Assembly: GCA_020860515.1 (NCBI GenBank)
Contig: JAJBUG010000034.1
Span: 10,557-54,085 of the forward strand
Source: Bacteroidales bacterium
GTDB lineage: Bacteria > Bacteroidota > Bacteroidia > Bacteroidales > Muribaculaceae
DNA length: 43,529 nucleotides
Direction of reading: 5' to 3'
The first letter of the stretch is position 1; every line of letters begins with the position of its first letter. The notes under the pieces were generated by a model, which worked only from the letters and a program-made list of their open reading frames with translations, did no database searches and was not told the DNA's origin. This document shows positions 34,023 to 42,997 of this stretch, piece after piece. A program made the translations under genes and the position numbers.

Positions 34023-37000
34023 TTACCTTGACCGATTCTAATGAGCTCAAGATATTGTTATGGGCAACCATGTCGTGAAGAGGTTCCTGTTGGATGATGC
34101 CATCAACCAGAACTGTACGCAGGGCATTGTTCATGTTTACATCATACTTTGGAATCCCTTGGGTGGCAAGGAACGACACGCGCATGTACTCCCTCCACTT
34201 GTAATATTCGATGTAATTGGAGAAATTGAGGAGTTTCTTGTGATCAACAGGGAATTCATTTAGAATCTTGTCGATATTGTCGAATGTTTCAAACACACCG
34301 GGCAATTCGTCCTTGACGAGCTCTTCATCAAAGTTGAACACATTCTCCTTTTCATTAGGCAGGTCGATTTCAAACCCATTGTGTTCGATTGTGGTTTTGA
34401 TGTTCTTCCACATCTCATCATCGTAGTAAGCAGCACCCACGGTGTTGATGAATTTATTAATCATCTCAGCGCAGATATCGGCTAACATATCGGTCATGTC
34501 ATCGACTGAAATTGCTGAAGATACCAGCGGATGGATCTTTGCTGCAATCATGTCAGAGAGCATCAGCTTGTCGACATACAACGCGCGCATGTTCTCAAGC
34601 AACTCTTTCAATTCCTTTTCTCTAAGACCACGCTTGATGAAATCAGCATATCTTTCGAGTGTCAGACGAGTGTTTATCCACTTATTCTCAACACCTTCGC
34701 AAATCAGGCGGCTGAAGTTCATAACCTTTGGCGGATTGATGATGTCTTCAAGCTTTACCCCCATTTCGTTAAGCCGTTCCTCCAGGCTCTGAGGCGTGGC
34801 ACAGCAATATGCTTTCATGATTCGGGCAACGTTTTCATCAAATGACAAATTGTTGTCAACTTTTGCGTTGTCACGAATCGCAAACAGTTTGCTGAGGTCA
34901 GTTTTCTCAACTACTTTGAGATTGTTGATTATATTTAGGATGAGGTCATGCAAATCTTCCTCACCGATTATCATCGAACTTATGAAGTCAGAGAAGAAAT
35001 ACTTGTCTTGGCCGAAGAGCGTGTCGAATGTCAGGGCAATCATGCCTGCAGTTTGGATTTGCTTTCTGAGTTCCAGGTCAGTCTTGTCATCGTGATACAG
35101 ATTGTAAAGCGTGGATACAAGTTTGTCAAATGTCTCATTGCATATCTTTTTGAATTGATTTTCACGTGACGTTGTAGTCTTCTTTGATGATTTAGTTAGG
35201 TTGGTGATAATCCATTCGGATCCATCGCGGCCGACCCATCCTGATTCGACTGATTTTCCTTGGTCCTTGGCTTGTTGGATGGCTGCGACTTCTTCTTTGG
35301 TTGGGTTCTTACCTTCGCATACAGCCATCTTCCATGAAATCTCAGGGTTTACAAAATGTTCCTTTACGAATTTGTCGTTGATGAATGTATCTTTGAGATC
35401 CTTGATGAAATTTTCATATTCATCGCTGATGCGTGTTTCGCCGCGTACAGTACCATCAGGATTTTTCACCAGTTTCCAAGCCTTTGTAGTGGTATCCAAT
35501 TCATTGTACCCCTCAAAAACGCCTGATGTGCAAGAATATCCATAAGAACGCAACAAGTATAGGTTCTTGAAAGCATGACCCGGTGTCCAATTGGAAAACC
35601 AATCATTCTCAGGCGAAACGCCAATCAGTTTCGTAAGGATATCGAAGCGTTTTATCCATCTGAATTCCTTGTTTGATTTCTTCTCGGCTTCAGAGGCCTC
35701 CTCTTTTTCAAGTTGTGTCTTAGCAAGGTCACTGTTGAATTTAGTGCCAATGATAAAGAGTGGTGGAATCTCGGCAGTTGTCATAAATTCTTCACGAGCC
35801 TGGGCTGTCTCACCCACAGTGGTATCAACCCAACCCTTTAGGAGGGATGATAGTGTCACCACATTGCTTTGCAAATCATGATGGCAGAATAGAAGATTTG
35901 TTATTAGATACTGCTGAGAGTACTTATTGAATAGATAGGCGATTTTGCCACGAAGAGCCATATTACACACATCTTGCACTGAGATTGTGCTTTCATTGAA
36001 CATTTCTCGGCTTCGAGCTCCGGGGAAGTCAAGGATATCGCTGTACTCCAGGAATGGCTTTTTCTCGAGCAATTTCGTATTATCCTTGTTGGGATCAACG
36101 AATAGGAAGCAAAGTTCTGATGCCAAAGCGCAGAATTCACTTTTCTTGATGTTCGTAAGCTTTTGGCCGTCGGATGTAAGCACATTCATGTCGGGCACTG
36201 CGGCTTGTTGGGTGAAAGTGGTGTTGCCATGATCATCTGTCATCTGTGTGATTCCGAACAATTCATAGAAGCGGTCAACCTGCAGGATTGTTCCAGTGTC
36301 GCGAAGCACGGCATCCATTTGAATGTACACAATGCGGCAGAACGACATTTTCTTCAGTGTGGCAATGAGGTCGTTAAATATGTTAGTGACTATTTGTTGC
36401 TTATTCCACAAGAATGAAAACACATCACCCCATCTGTCTATATCAATTTTGTTTATCAGCAGAGCCAATTCCTCAAAATACTTGCAATCAATCAGGTTAG
36501 CTCTGAATCCATCACATCTGAGCACAAGATTCGATTTCACATAATCACGGAGTTCGTAGATTTCATCCTCGGTTATGTAGGTCTGTCTTGTGGGCAGTGA
36601 TTGGTATTGTCTTTTCAATTGCTCAATCTCATCCTTGATGGCATCCAGTTTTGGCATATTGTGGTTTATGACGTCATTGTAGTATGTGTCAACCATAACT
36701 GTGACAACATCGATGGGCGATAGCATCGACACTTGTATGGGATAATCAGGATCAATCCATACTTTTTTAGCAGTGAATCGAGTTATGAGGCTCGTAGCCT
36801 CTTTGCCTCCGCCCAGAGGATTGATGGATTTGATAAAGCCGGTGGGCTGTCCCTGGCCATCATATATATTCAGGACCTCGGTGTCGCTGGTCAACAGGCA
36901 ATCGACCATGTATGATTTGCCGACCTGGCTTTCACCAAACACGGCGGCAGCAGGGTTGACCTCACTGGCATAAAGCAGTCGCTTTAGCTTGATCCTATTT

Positions 37001-37113
37001 GAGATTAGATCATTTCGAAATGATTCTAATTCTTGACCTCTAAGATATACTCGGCCCCATTCCAATGCTTTGGCATTGGCTGAGAGCTGGCTTTCAATAG
37101 ATTTTTTATCCAT
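34009..37113 (-). CDS. SrfC-like (virulence factor family) GTPase
   Basis: The 1034-residue protein has G1/Walker A GESQVGKS (60-67) near the N-terminus, a G3-like LDFPGARSR (362 onwards) and a G4-like GTKFNSD (456-462). Long helical regions follow. The order, and the pairing with an SrfB-like neighbour 7 bases upstream, match the SrfC family known from the Salmonella srfABC locus, where the biochemical role is still poorly defined. It lacks membrane helices and should be cytosolic or peripherally membrane-bound, with large dynamin-like helical arms possible. It overlaps the protease gene, so GTPase and protease are made together. The family name is from motif memory, not a search. Confidence 0.85.
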   Translation of the reverse strand: MDKKSIESQLSANAKALEWGRVYLRGQELESFRNDLISNRIKLKRLLYASEVNPAAAVFGESQVGKSYMVDCLLTSDTEVLNIYDGQGQPTGFIKSINPLGGGKEATSLITRFTAKKVWIDPDYPIQVSMLSPIDVVTVMVDTYYNDVINHNMPKLDAIKDEIEQLKRQYQSLPTRQTYITEDEIYELRDYVKSNLVLRCDGFRANLIDCKYFEELALLINKIDIDRWGDVFSFLWNKQQIVTNIFNDLIATLKKMSFCRIVYIQMDAVLRDTGTILQVDRFYELFGITQMTDDHGNTTFTQQAAVPDMNVLTSDGQKLTNIKKSEFCALASELCFLFVDPNKDNTKLLEKKPFLEYSDILDFPGARSREMFNESTISVQDVCNMALRGKIAYLFNKYSQQYLITNLLFCHHDLQSNVVTLSSLLKGWVDTTVGETAQAREEFMTTAEIPPLFIIGTKFNSDLAKTQLEKEEASEAEKKSNKEFRWIKRFDILTKLIGVSPENDWFSNWTPGHAFKNLYLLRSYGYSCTSGVFEGYNELDTTTKAWKLVKNPDGTVRGETRISDEYENFIKDLKDTFINDKFVKEHFVNPEISWKMAVCEGKNPTKEEVAAIQQAKDQGKSVESGWVGRDGSEWIITNLTKSSKKTTTSRENQFKKICNETFDKLVSTLYNLYHDDKTDLELRKQIQTAGMIALTFDTLFGQDKYFFSDFISSMIIGEEDLHDLILNIINNLKVVEKTDLSKLFAIRDNAKVDNNLSFDENVARIMKAYCCATPQSLEERLNEMGVKLEDIINPPKVMNFSRLICEGVENKWINTRLTLERYADFIKRGLREKELKELLENMRALYVDKLMLSDMIAAKIHPLVSSAISVDDMTDMLADICAEMINKFINTVGAAYYDDEMWKNIKTTIEHNGFEIDLPNEKENVFNFDEELVKDELPGVFETFDNIDKILNEFPVDHKKLLNFSNYIEYYKWREYMRVSFLATQGIPKYDVNMNNALRTVLVDGIIQQEPLHDMVAHNNILSSLESVKVNENN

Positions 37114-37120
37114 GGTGGTT

Positions 37121-40100
37121 TTAAATTCCGATGTGAAGGGTGAAGACTCCAGTGTCGAGCCAATTGGTTATGTCCTCCGACCAAGTTTGGAGTGCCAGTT
37201 CGAAATACTTTACTGGCAATTCATTGCGTCCATTGTCTTCAACTGAGTCGATGCGAACAGCCTCCTTGTCCTCGTGGTATTCTCTTTCTAGGCGCATTTT
37301 CAGCGGGACATTTCGACGCATCCTGAACTTTATGGTCTCAATTTCGTTGTTTATCTTGTCGGGAGCGATGGCGCTTTCTGGCGCATCCTGTGGCACACCA
37401 GCCCTGCGCTTAACCGCGTCAATTGCACTTTTCCTGATTCGCTTCTCGTTGAATCGCAGCACGTAGAGCATATTTGCGGGGTAACCATCCACATCGAACT
37501 GTTTGGCTCCAATCGCCAATGGGAAGGCGGCGAACTCTTTGTAAACGCCATTCTCATACGGAGTGAGTATGCTCTCAAGCGAGCCAGTCATCGGGTTGAG
37601 TAGCCCAATATACTCACTTGTTGGAAGAACTTTCACCTTAAGTTTCTCCACGTTGAGGCGGAATTGTGACAAGCGTCCATTTTCTGCGAGACAGGCAATT
37701 AGGGCTCCGACCGCAACCATGGATTTGTTGTCCTTGAAATGGCCAATATCAGTGGAGCCAGGATACCAACTGCCCACACGATAGTTGCTCATCGATACAA
37801 GCCTGTTGGGCATCGCTGGTGAGAGGCGCCTCAGCAAATCCTGGATTTGTTTGATAGAGCATGGCCTGCCGCTAAGGAGCACAATATCGCATCCATGTTT
37901 ATGGAACAGAGCGGCCCATTTGCGCATTGGCTTTTCAAACACACGCAGGATAATCTCATTCAGGAACTTGGGTGAATATCTGATTATGAGATCCTCGAAT
38001 CTGAATCCCATTTGCTGGGCAAAGAAGTCGAGCAGGTTGGGTGCCGGTTTGTTCTGAATGAAGATGTCTGAATAGGTGTATGGGGTTTCGGGAAGTTTTT
38101 TTTGGAGCTTATCTAAAAGATAGTTGGCAATTGGTTGTAACACCTGAATCATGAATTCCTTGCGCATTCGTTTCTCCTTGTTGCCCATGGTTTGGGTGTC
38201 GGAGAAGAAATGGTGCATCTTTTCCGAAATCTTGTCATGGCCCAGTGCTTTGTGCTTGGCTGTGATAATTCCAGAGGCCTCGGGATATTCACTCTGAGGA
38301 GAATCGAGCAGGACATCCACGATGATGCGCTTAACCAAGTCGTCGCCCGCAATCTTGAAGCTTTCCCAAAAGATTGGGGTGGGGGTTATGCTTTCAGCGC
38401 TTTGGGTGTAATTGCAAATCATTATGTCGGTGGTGCCAGCACCAATGTCGAGTGTACCAATGGTGATTGATGGCTTGTCATCATCGTTGCGATAGCGGCC
38501 ATAGATATTGAACAATTCCGAGGAATTGCCAAGGTATCGGCGCAATTCGCTGTATAGATACACCATTTGACTACATGTAGCTTCGTCGTAGTTCCAACTA
38601 CGCTTTACATCGAGGGCATCAGCTTTGAGTCCAAGGTCTCTTACCGATGGTATTATTTCAATTTTGTCGTGATCGTATTGCGGCTCGTAGGGCTGATTGT
38701 AGGTCTTGGCATAGAAACGCTTAAGCACGATGCTCGCTTCCTCCATGCAGCGGCGCAGGATTTTTTGTTCTTCGCGTGCCATGGCAGTGGGGCATGTCAT
38801 AATCACACGCTTGATCACACGCTTCTTGTCTTCTTCGCCATTGTTTTTGCGGAACTCATAACTATTGATTTGTAAGCGTACTTGCAATAGAATCTCAATA
38901 AGGCAGAAGGTCATCAAGCTGCTTCGCGAATATGAACTTTTGTCGCCCATTTCCTGAGGGTTAGGCGCAAATCTGCCATCATTGTAGAATTGCTGCATAA
39001 TGCCATCGTAATCAACTGTGCGAGCTGGACCTACAAATCGATCCTTTTCCGAAATATACTTCCATTGGGCACTGTATGGCTCGGTGTCCCAGAGGAATCG
39101 TTTCGGACTGCTGTAGTTGGTGTCGAATTGTGAAGAGGTGTCAAGATCCTGGTCGCCATTGTAGATGTTGTGTAGAGCTTCTTTACCCAAGCGCACGATG
39201 CTCGGCCATCTAAACATGCCATCAATTGATGGTACGTCAAAAATCTCCTCTTTGAAGCACAGGCGCATGTCGAATGGCTCGGAATACAATTCTCCAGTCT
39301 CAATGTCACGGATTTTCACAATCGTTGACTTGGAGAACGAAGGATCGATAGGGTCTTCAGCCACAAGGCCAAATGTACGTGAGTTTCCGATGTCGAGTAC
39401 AAGATTGGTTGCAATCGGAGCAACATCATCGTTGTAGAGCCGAATATCGGGAAGAATGTTAAGCTTGTGGAGATATGAGATCAAGTATGTATAAAATACC
39501 AGATATTTCATCTTGGTTCCAACTGCAAAAAGATTGAGGTCGGTGCAATTGAAAACTGTCTGTAGATAACGATTCATCCATGGCTGATCTGTTATGTTAC
39601 AGTATTCATAGGCCTTGAGCGGTACGATGAATGACTGGTTGTGCTCTCTCTGCCTCTGCTCCATCTGCTCCAGATCATCATGTGAAATGCCACATAATGA
39701 GAAATCCAGGAATGGTTCACCATTGAAAACTGGTGCGACATTGGCATGCTCATTATTAGATGTGGTGTCCAATGCCATTACCAAGCGATAAACCTTCTTG
39801 GTTCTTGTACCCTGGTCTGGTTTTGGAACCAGTTTGATTCTACACCAGTTGGTTGGTGTTTTTGTCGAGCCAGATGAATCTCGTTGGAAATATGGCATAG
39901 GTAACCATTTGTTTTCCAATTGTTCAAGGGCAGAAAGTCTCTTATCACCAATGGTTACGTCAATGCGGTTAACCGATACCAGGTCATCGGCATCAAGCCA
40001 GTTCATAGCCTCGTTGAACTCGCTTTCGTCCATCATAACATTTGTGATTGGATCGAGATAACCGCTGTAGATTAGATCGGATCTGCGGAGGTACTTGTCG

Positions 40101-40261
40101 TGCATTGGGAAATAGTAGGCTGGATCTAAATACACCTTGTCCCTGAATCTGTATTCGTAGAACCTTTGGGCTTTTATAACATTGGCATTCAAGTCAATGG
40201 TAAAATCTGAACTTACTTCATAAAACTGAATACCGGTGTTGTAAATAAATGAAATTGGCAT
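37121..40261 (-). CDS. SrfB-like actin/Hsp70-fold ATPase
   Basis: The 1046-residue protein carries the two phosphate motifs of the actin/Hsp70 fold: LVLDIGNSRT (about 287-296) and TLDIGAGTTD (603-612). An adenosine-type motif DIVLLSGRP lies at about 792-800. This matches the SrfB family, long proteins encoded next to SrfC. The first ~280 residues are an extra domain and the last ~150 look beta-rich. No membrane segment is present. It is the first structural gene of the array, 34 bases after the antiterminator gene, and pairs with the SrfC-like GTPase. It may act as a nucleotide-driven scaffold or polymer. No SrfA-like gene is recognised here. Confidence 0.85.
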   Translation of the reverse strand: MPISFIYNTGIQFYEVSSDFTIDLNANVIKAQRFYEYRFRDKVYLDPAYYFPMHDKYLRRSDLIYSGYLDPITNVMMDESEFNEAMNWLDADDLVSVNRIDVTIGDKRLSALEQLENKWLPMPYFQRDSSGSTKTPTNWCRIKLVPKPDQGTRTKKVYRLVMALDTTSNNEHANVAPVFNGEPFLDFSLCGISHDDLEQMEQRQREHNQSFIVPLKAYEYCNITDQPWMNRYLQTVFNCTDLNLFAVGTKMKYLVFYTYLISYLHKLNILPDIRLYNDDVAPIATNLVLDIGNSRTFGLVAEDPIDPSFSKSTIVKIRDIETGELYSEPFDMRLCFKEEIFDVPSIDGMFRWPSIVRLGKEALHNIYNGDQDLDTSSQFDTNYSSPKRFLWDTEPYSAQWKYISEKDRFVGPARTVDYDGIMQQFYNDGRFAPNPQEMGDKSSYSRSSLMTFCLIEILLQVRLQINSYEFRKNNGEEDKKRVIKRVIMTCPTAMAREEQKILRRCMEEASIVLKRFYAKTYNQPYEPQYDHDKIEIIPSVRDLGLKADALDVKRSWNYDEATCSQMVYLYSELRRYLGNSSELFNIYGRYRNDDDKPSITIGTLDIGAGTTDIMICNYTQSAESITPTPIFWESFKIAGDDLVKRIIVDVLLDSPQSEYPEASGIITAKHKALGHDKISEKMHHFFSDTQTMGNKEKRMRKEFMIQVLQPIANYLLDKLQKKLPETPYTYSDIFIQNKPAPNLLDFFAQQMGFRFEDLIIRYSPKFLNEIILRVFEKPMRKWAALFHKHGCDIVLLSGRPCSIKQIQDLLRRLSPAMPNRLVSMSNYRVGSWYPGSTDIGHFKDNKSMVAVGALIACLAENGRLSQFRLNVEKLKVKVLPTSEYIGLLNPMTGSLESILTPYENGVYKEFAAFPLAIGAKQFDVDGYPANMLYVLRFNEKRIRKSAIDAVKRRAGVPQDAPESAIAPDKINNEIETIKFRMRRNVPLKMRLEREYHEDKEAVRIDSVEDNGRNELPVKYFELALQTWSEDITNWLDTGVFTLHIGI

Positions 40262-40295
40262 TAGGTTAACAAGTATATTGGAGATTATTGTTTAG

Positions 40296-40793
40296 TTATA
40301 TTATTTCGAGGTCGGATTTGGCGATTTGGAGGCAGGCGTAGCCGATGCAGTCAATGCGGATGCCGACTTTGGGGCCGTCTTCGCAAATGCAGATGGTGCC
40401 TGTGAGGCCTTGGAGCGAGCCGCGGAGCACGCGCACGTTGGAGCCGAGCTTTACAGTCATGGCCTCCATTGAGACGAGTATGTCGCACTGCCCAATCATG
40501 TATTTGAAGCGTTGGATTTGGTCGTCGGGGACTGCGGCGGGCTTTGTTTCGCCGGGTGCTTTCATCCAACCGTAGATGAACGAATAGGTGTCCTTGAGTT
40601 CCTGGGTTTTGTCGGCCTCTGTCTTTACAAAGACATAGAGGGGTAGGATAAGCCGCTCGACTTTTTTGCGGCGGTCGCTCCATTTGTGGGTTTCGGTTTG
40701 CGCTGGCACAAAGGTTTCGAAGCCGAGGCTGTTGAGGCGCTTTGCCACTTGCCTTTCGGTATTCATTCTCACCATTGCAATGTACCAGTTCAT
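40296..40793 (-). CDS. NusG-like antiterminator (UpxY type)
   Basis: The 165-residue protein has an NGN domain (WYIAMVRMNTERQVAKRL, WSDRRKKVERLILPLYVF, residues 1-105) and a KOW motif (VRVLRGSLQGLTGTI, about 120-134). This is the architecture of specialised NusG paralogues. In Bacteroides, UpxY proteins are the first gene of capsule operons and let RNA polymerase pass termination signals in their own leader. Here it precedes a ~26-kb array that is not a capsule locus. A long structured leader and strong promoter lie upstream, so it probably controls the whole downstream array in cis. It is shorter in the NGN-KOW linker than housekeeping NusG. Confidence 0.9.
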   Translation of the reverse strand: MNWYIAMVRMNTERQVAKRLNSLGFETFVPAQTETHKWSDRRKKVERLILPLYVFVKTEADKTQELKDTYSFIYGWMKAPGETKPAAVPDDQIQRFKYMIGQCDILVSMEAMTVKLGSNVRVLRGSLQGLTGTICICEDGPKVGIRIDCIGYACLQIAKSDLEII

Positions 40794-41369
40794 ATTCCCA
40801 AGTCAGATTTTTGAATATGCTACGCCGCCGTTGGTCACATTGACCACCGAAGCGCAGGGGTTAAGCAGAGATGTCAGCATAAAGAGAAATGTGTCTCTTG
40901 ACTGGTTTGGGACTTGCGACTTCTCTGCAAGAGAAAGGATGGGGATTGTTTTTAGATGGTTAAGCCATAGAATAGTGAAAGCGTGGAAGTCTGTACTCGT
41001 CGCTCGCTCCACGAATCGAGGCTCTGGCATGCCCACCCAAGTTGAACGAGCAACACCAGAGGTCCACGCCGATATGTGCATATACCAATATCGGCACAGA
41101 GCGCTGCTCGTTACCCAGCTTGGGTGTCAGCAATAGCTCACAGCTGCATTGATAGTGTATTATACACATCCCGAGGACATCTACTGTTGCCTCGTCCCTG
41201 ACTTAGGTGCGAAACTGCCAGATTTCGATTCGTCAAGAACAAGACGCTTGTAAACGCCTTTCCTATTATATAGGTGATTTCCTGATGCCCACCCCTCGCT
41301 CCTCCTCAGCTCATTCCTATCCTCTGATTGGGCTGCCGCTGAGGCATGGCGTGGACTTTCTTACGGAAA
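40794..41369 (-). promoter_or_regulatory. ~575-nt structured leader of the array
   Basis: RNA starting near 41369 would run about 575 nt before the antiterminator ATG. It contains the nested hairpin at 41034-41126. Further down are two short stems sharing the same AAGAGA/TCTCTT arms (TTCTCT 40921-40926 with AGAGAA 40930-40935; AAGAGA 40882-40887 with TCTCTT 40894-40899) that could pair in alternative ways. Long leaders of this kind are where UpxY-type proteins act. No classical U-tract terminator is evident. Confidence 0.5.
41034..41126 (-). promoter_or_regulatory. Nested RNA hairpin in the leader
   Basis: Three stacked perfect stems are seen: 41034-41041 with 41119-41126 (8 bp), 41046-41051 with 41106-41111 (6 bp), and 41068-41075 with 41088-41095 (8 bp). 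They form one ~93-nt hairpin with internal loops. It could be the antiterminator recognition or pausing site. Confidence 0.5.
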
Positions 41370-41375
41370 TCAGTG

Positions 41376-41407
41376 CAAATTTAAACGATTATTTTGAAAT
41401 TACCAAA
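41376..41407 (-). promoter_or_regulatory. Main promoter of the central array
   Basis: On the minus strand TTTG (41407-41404), 20 bases, then TAAATTTG (41383-41376) followed by C is a full match to the Bacteroidetes promoter consensus. It drives leftward transcription into the leader and antiterminator gene. Confidence 0.7.
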
Positions 41408-41461
41408 AAATAGTGAAGAAATTTTCGATTTTTGCATTTGGGGCGGGTGGAAAAGCAATCT

Positions 41462-41527
41462 GCCGAGCAAGCTCGGCAGCTCCGAATGGCTGGTGGGGCG
41501 GAAAGCAACCTGCCGAGCAAGCTCGGC
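41462..41527. repeat. Two copies of the GCCGAGCAAGCTCGGC palindrome
   Basis: Identical 16-mers at 41462-41477 and 41512-41527 lie 50 bases apart within a short direct repeat (tgccgagcaagctcggcag...). They are the same motif as 9584-9599 and sit where the 5' part of the ISAs1 transposase is missing. Confidence 0.65.
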
Positions 41528-41538
41528 AGCTCCAGGAT

Positions 41539-41973
41539 GGGCGCAAGGAGAGGAGGCTGTGTTCCATACTTCCGGTGTCTGTGCTGGAACAAGAGCCTGC
41601 CTATGAGGGATGGCCGCACTTGGAGACCATAGTAAAGATAGAGCGCACAAGAGAAATCGGAGACAAGGCAACCCATGAAACAGCCTATTTCCTGAGCGAT
41701 GAAGAATATCCGAGCGCACGCTACTACTCAATGGTGGCAAGAGGCCACTGGGGTGTTGAAAACGGGCTGCACTGGCACCTGGATGTCACCTTCCATGAAG
41801 ATGACAGCCGGCTGCGCACTGGATTTGGCCCGCGCAACCTCTCAACCTTAAGGAAACTCGCTCTCAACGTGCTCAGGCGCGCAGACGACAAGCTATCGCT
41901 GGCTCGCAGACGCAAGAAATGCGCGAGGAACCTGGGCTATCTCTACACAATACTCAACAAGAATCTGAAGTAA
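41539..41973 (+). pseudogene. ISAs1-family transposase, 5'-truncated
   Basis: The readable product has the C-terminal ISAs1 signature: an HWGVENGLHWHLDVTFHEDD segment followed by LSTLRKLALNVLRR and a basic tail. Homology-like sequence begins at about 41539. Upstream the frame is replaced by palindromic repeats, so the N-terminal half including most of the DDE catalytic residues is gone. The fragment cannot transpose alone. It borders the promoter of the central array and may have brought or rearranged DNA there. Confidence 0.8.
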
Positions 41974-42217
41974 CCTCCATCTCACACTGGCTTTCGCTGG
42001 CTCATAACTGAGCTGGCGCGCATTGTCGTGCCAACGTGTGGGCAAAATCAGTGTCTTTAGGCCATAGCCCCAGACAGTGGACATGACGTAGCGCAGCCGT
42101 GCGGCTGGGATGGGCGCCGCATTGAGCCCACCTGGAGCATACGAGGGAAATGTTGCCAACTCTTTGGCCGAATTTCCGCATCCGTCAACGAAAGTTAAAA
42201 ATCGCGAGTTTACCCTG
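41539..42217 (+). mobile_element. ISAs1-family element remnant with right end
   Basis: The reverse complement of 42194-42217 starts CAGGGTAAACTCGCGATTTT, which fits ISAs1-family terminal inverted repeats (they begin CAGGG). It lies 220-244 bases beyond the transposase stop. The left end is lost, so the element is a partial remnant. Confidence 0.55.
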
Positions 42218-42248
42218 CATTTTAACATAAAAATTGGATTAAATCACC

Positions 42249-42275
42249 GTCAACGAGGACCTGGCCCTCGTTGAC
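42249..42275. terminator. 10-bp perfect hairpin downstream of 42287 gene
   Basis: 42249-42258 (GTCAACGAGG) pairs perfectly with 42266-42275 (CCTCGTTGAC) around a 7-base loop. It lies just after the minus-strand stop at 42287. There is no clear U-run, so termination is plausible but not certain. Confidence 0.4.
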
Positions 42276-42286
42276 TGAATTGAACA

Positions 42287-42775
42287 CTAAACCCACTGGC
42301 TGTGCCATTCTTGTACCCAATCGCCATTTCTATCTCGGAGAGCCACGATTTCTTCCAATTCATCAGGCTCACGACCGAAACCATCGTATCCTGAGAGATC
42401 TTCACGCCGATTTCCAGTGTAGGCACTCATAAGAATGGACTCTTTATCAGCATCATAGGAAGCAGTGATTTTTTGTTCCTCTCCCTTTTTGAATCTCTTT
42501 TGGAATTTATCGGGTAATTCCATATCCAAAACCATGTTAAATTGAGGTGCATTGGCCAAGACATCGTAGATGTACTGCCATTCCAGAGGCTGTTTCTGAA
42601 TCAGGACCCAATAATAATCACTTTCCACCTCAATGGCACCCTCGGAACTGTTTTTCACAAACTCCGAAAACTCACGAATCTTTTCTTTGGCTTCCTTATC
42701 TTCATCTATCCTATAGTAGAATATCGGAAGCTTCTCACTGAGCATTTTCGCCCATTCTGCATTATCTTGTATCAT
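42287..42775 (-). CDS. Hypothetical acidic protein (immunity-like size)
   Basis: The 162-residue soluble protein is rich in Glu/Lys/Trp with a YYWVLIQKQPLEWQYIYDVL core and no signal peptide. No family is recognised. Size and composition resemble the many small SMI1/immunity-like proteins of Bacteroidetes, but this is only a resemblance. It has its own -7 element (42808-42801) and a hairpin after the stop, so it is a single-gene unit. Confidence 0.7.
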   Translation of the reverse strand: MIQDNAEWAKMLSEKLPIFYYRIDEDKEAKEKIREFSEFVKNSSEGAIEVESDYYWVLIQKQPLEWQYIYDVLANAPQFNMVLDMELPDKFQKRFKKGEEQKITASYDADKESILMSAYTGNRREDLSGYDGFGREPDELEEIVALRDRNGDWVQEWHSQWV

Positions 42776-42800
42776 GATTTATAAGAGTTATTTATGTTTT

Positions 42801-42808
42801 CAAAGCTA
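42801..42808 (-). promoter_or_regulatory. -7 element of the 162-residue gene
   Basis: TAGCTTTG on the minus strand fits TAnnTTTG, 26 bases before the ATG. No clear TTTG is seen at -33. Confidence 0.4.
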
Positions 42809-42953
42809 CAAACCACTGATTAACACTAATTTTCACTAATTATGGGCACTAAAAGTACCTACTCCATGCTAATTGCCACTGATTAGGCACTGCGAGCAGT
42901 GAAATTTATACTAATACGACTACCGAAGTTAAGGATATAATTTGAGATTAGAA

Positions 42954-42981
42954 CATCAATATCGGAATGGCCGTATTGATG
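42954..42981 (-). terminator. Hairpin terminator after the exported protein gene
   Basis: CATCAATA (42954-42961) pairs with TATTGATG (42974-42981), and CGG pairs with CCG inside across a one-base bulge and 5-base loop. It lies 17 bases after the minus-strand stop and is followed by a T-containing tail. Confidence 0.5.
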
Positions 42982-42997
42982 ATGAAATTGAAGTGGA

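Noticed and set aside
40803..41081. 92-codon minus-strand frame between the main promoter and the antiterminator gene
   Set aside because: It starts inside the nested hairpin, has odd composition and no recognisable domain. The region is better explained as an untranslated structured leader, although a leader peptide is not excluded.
41893..42228. 111-codon minus-strand frame
   Set aside because: It overlaps the ISAs1 transposase C-terminus and its right inverted repeat on the opposite strand and reads as a shadow frame.
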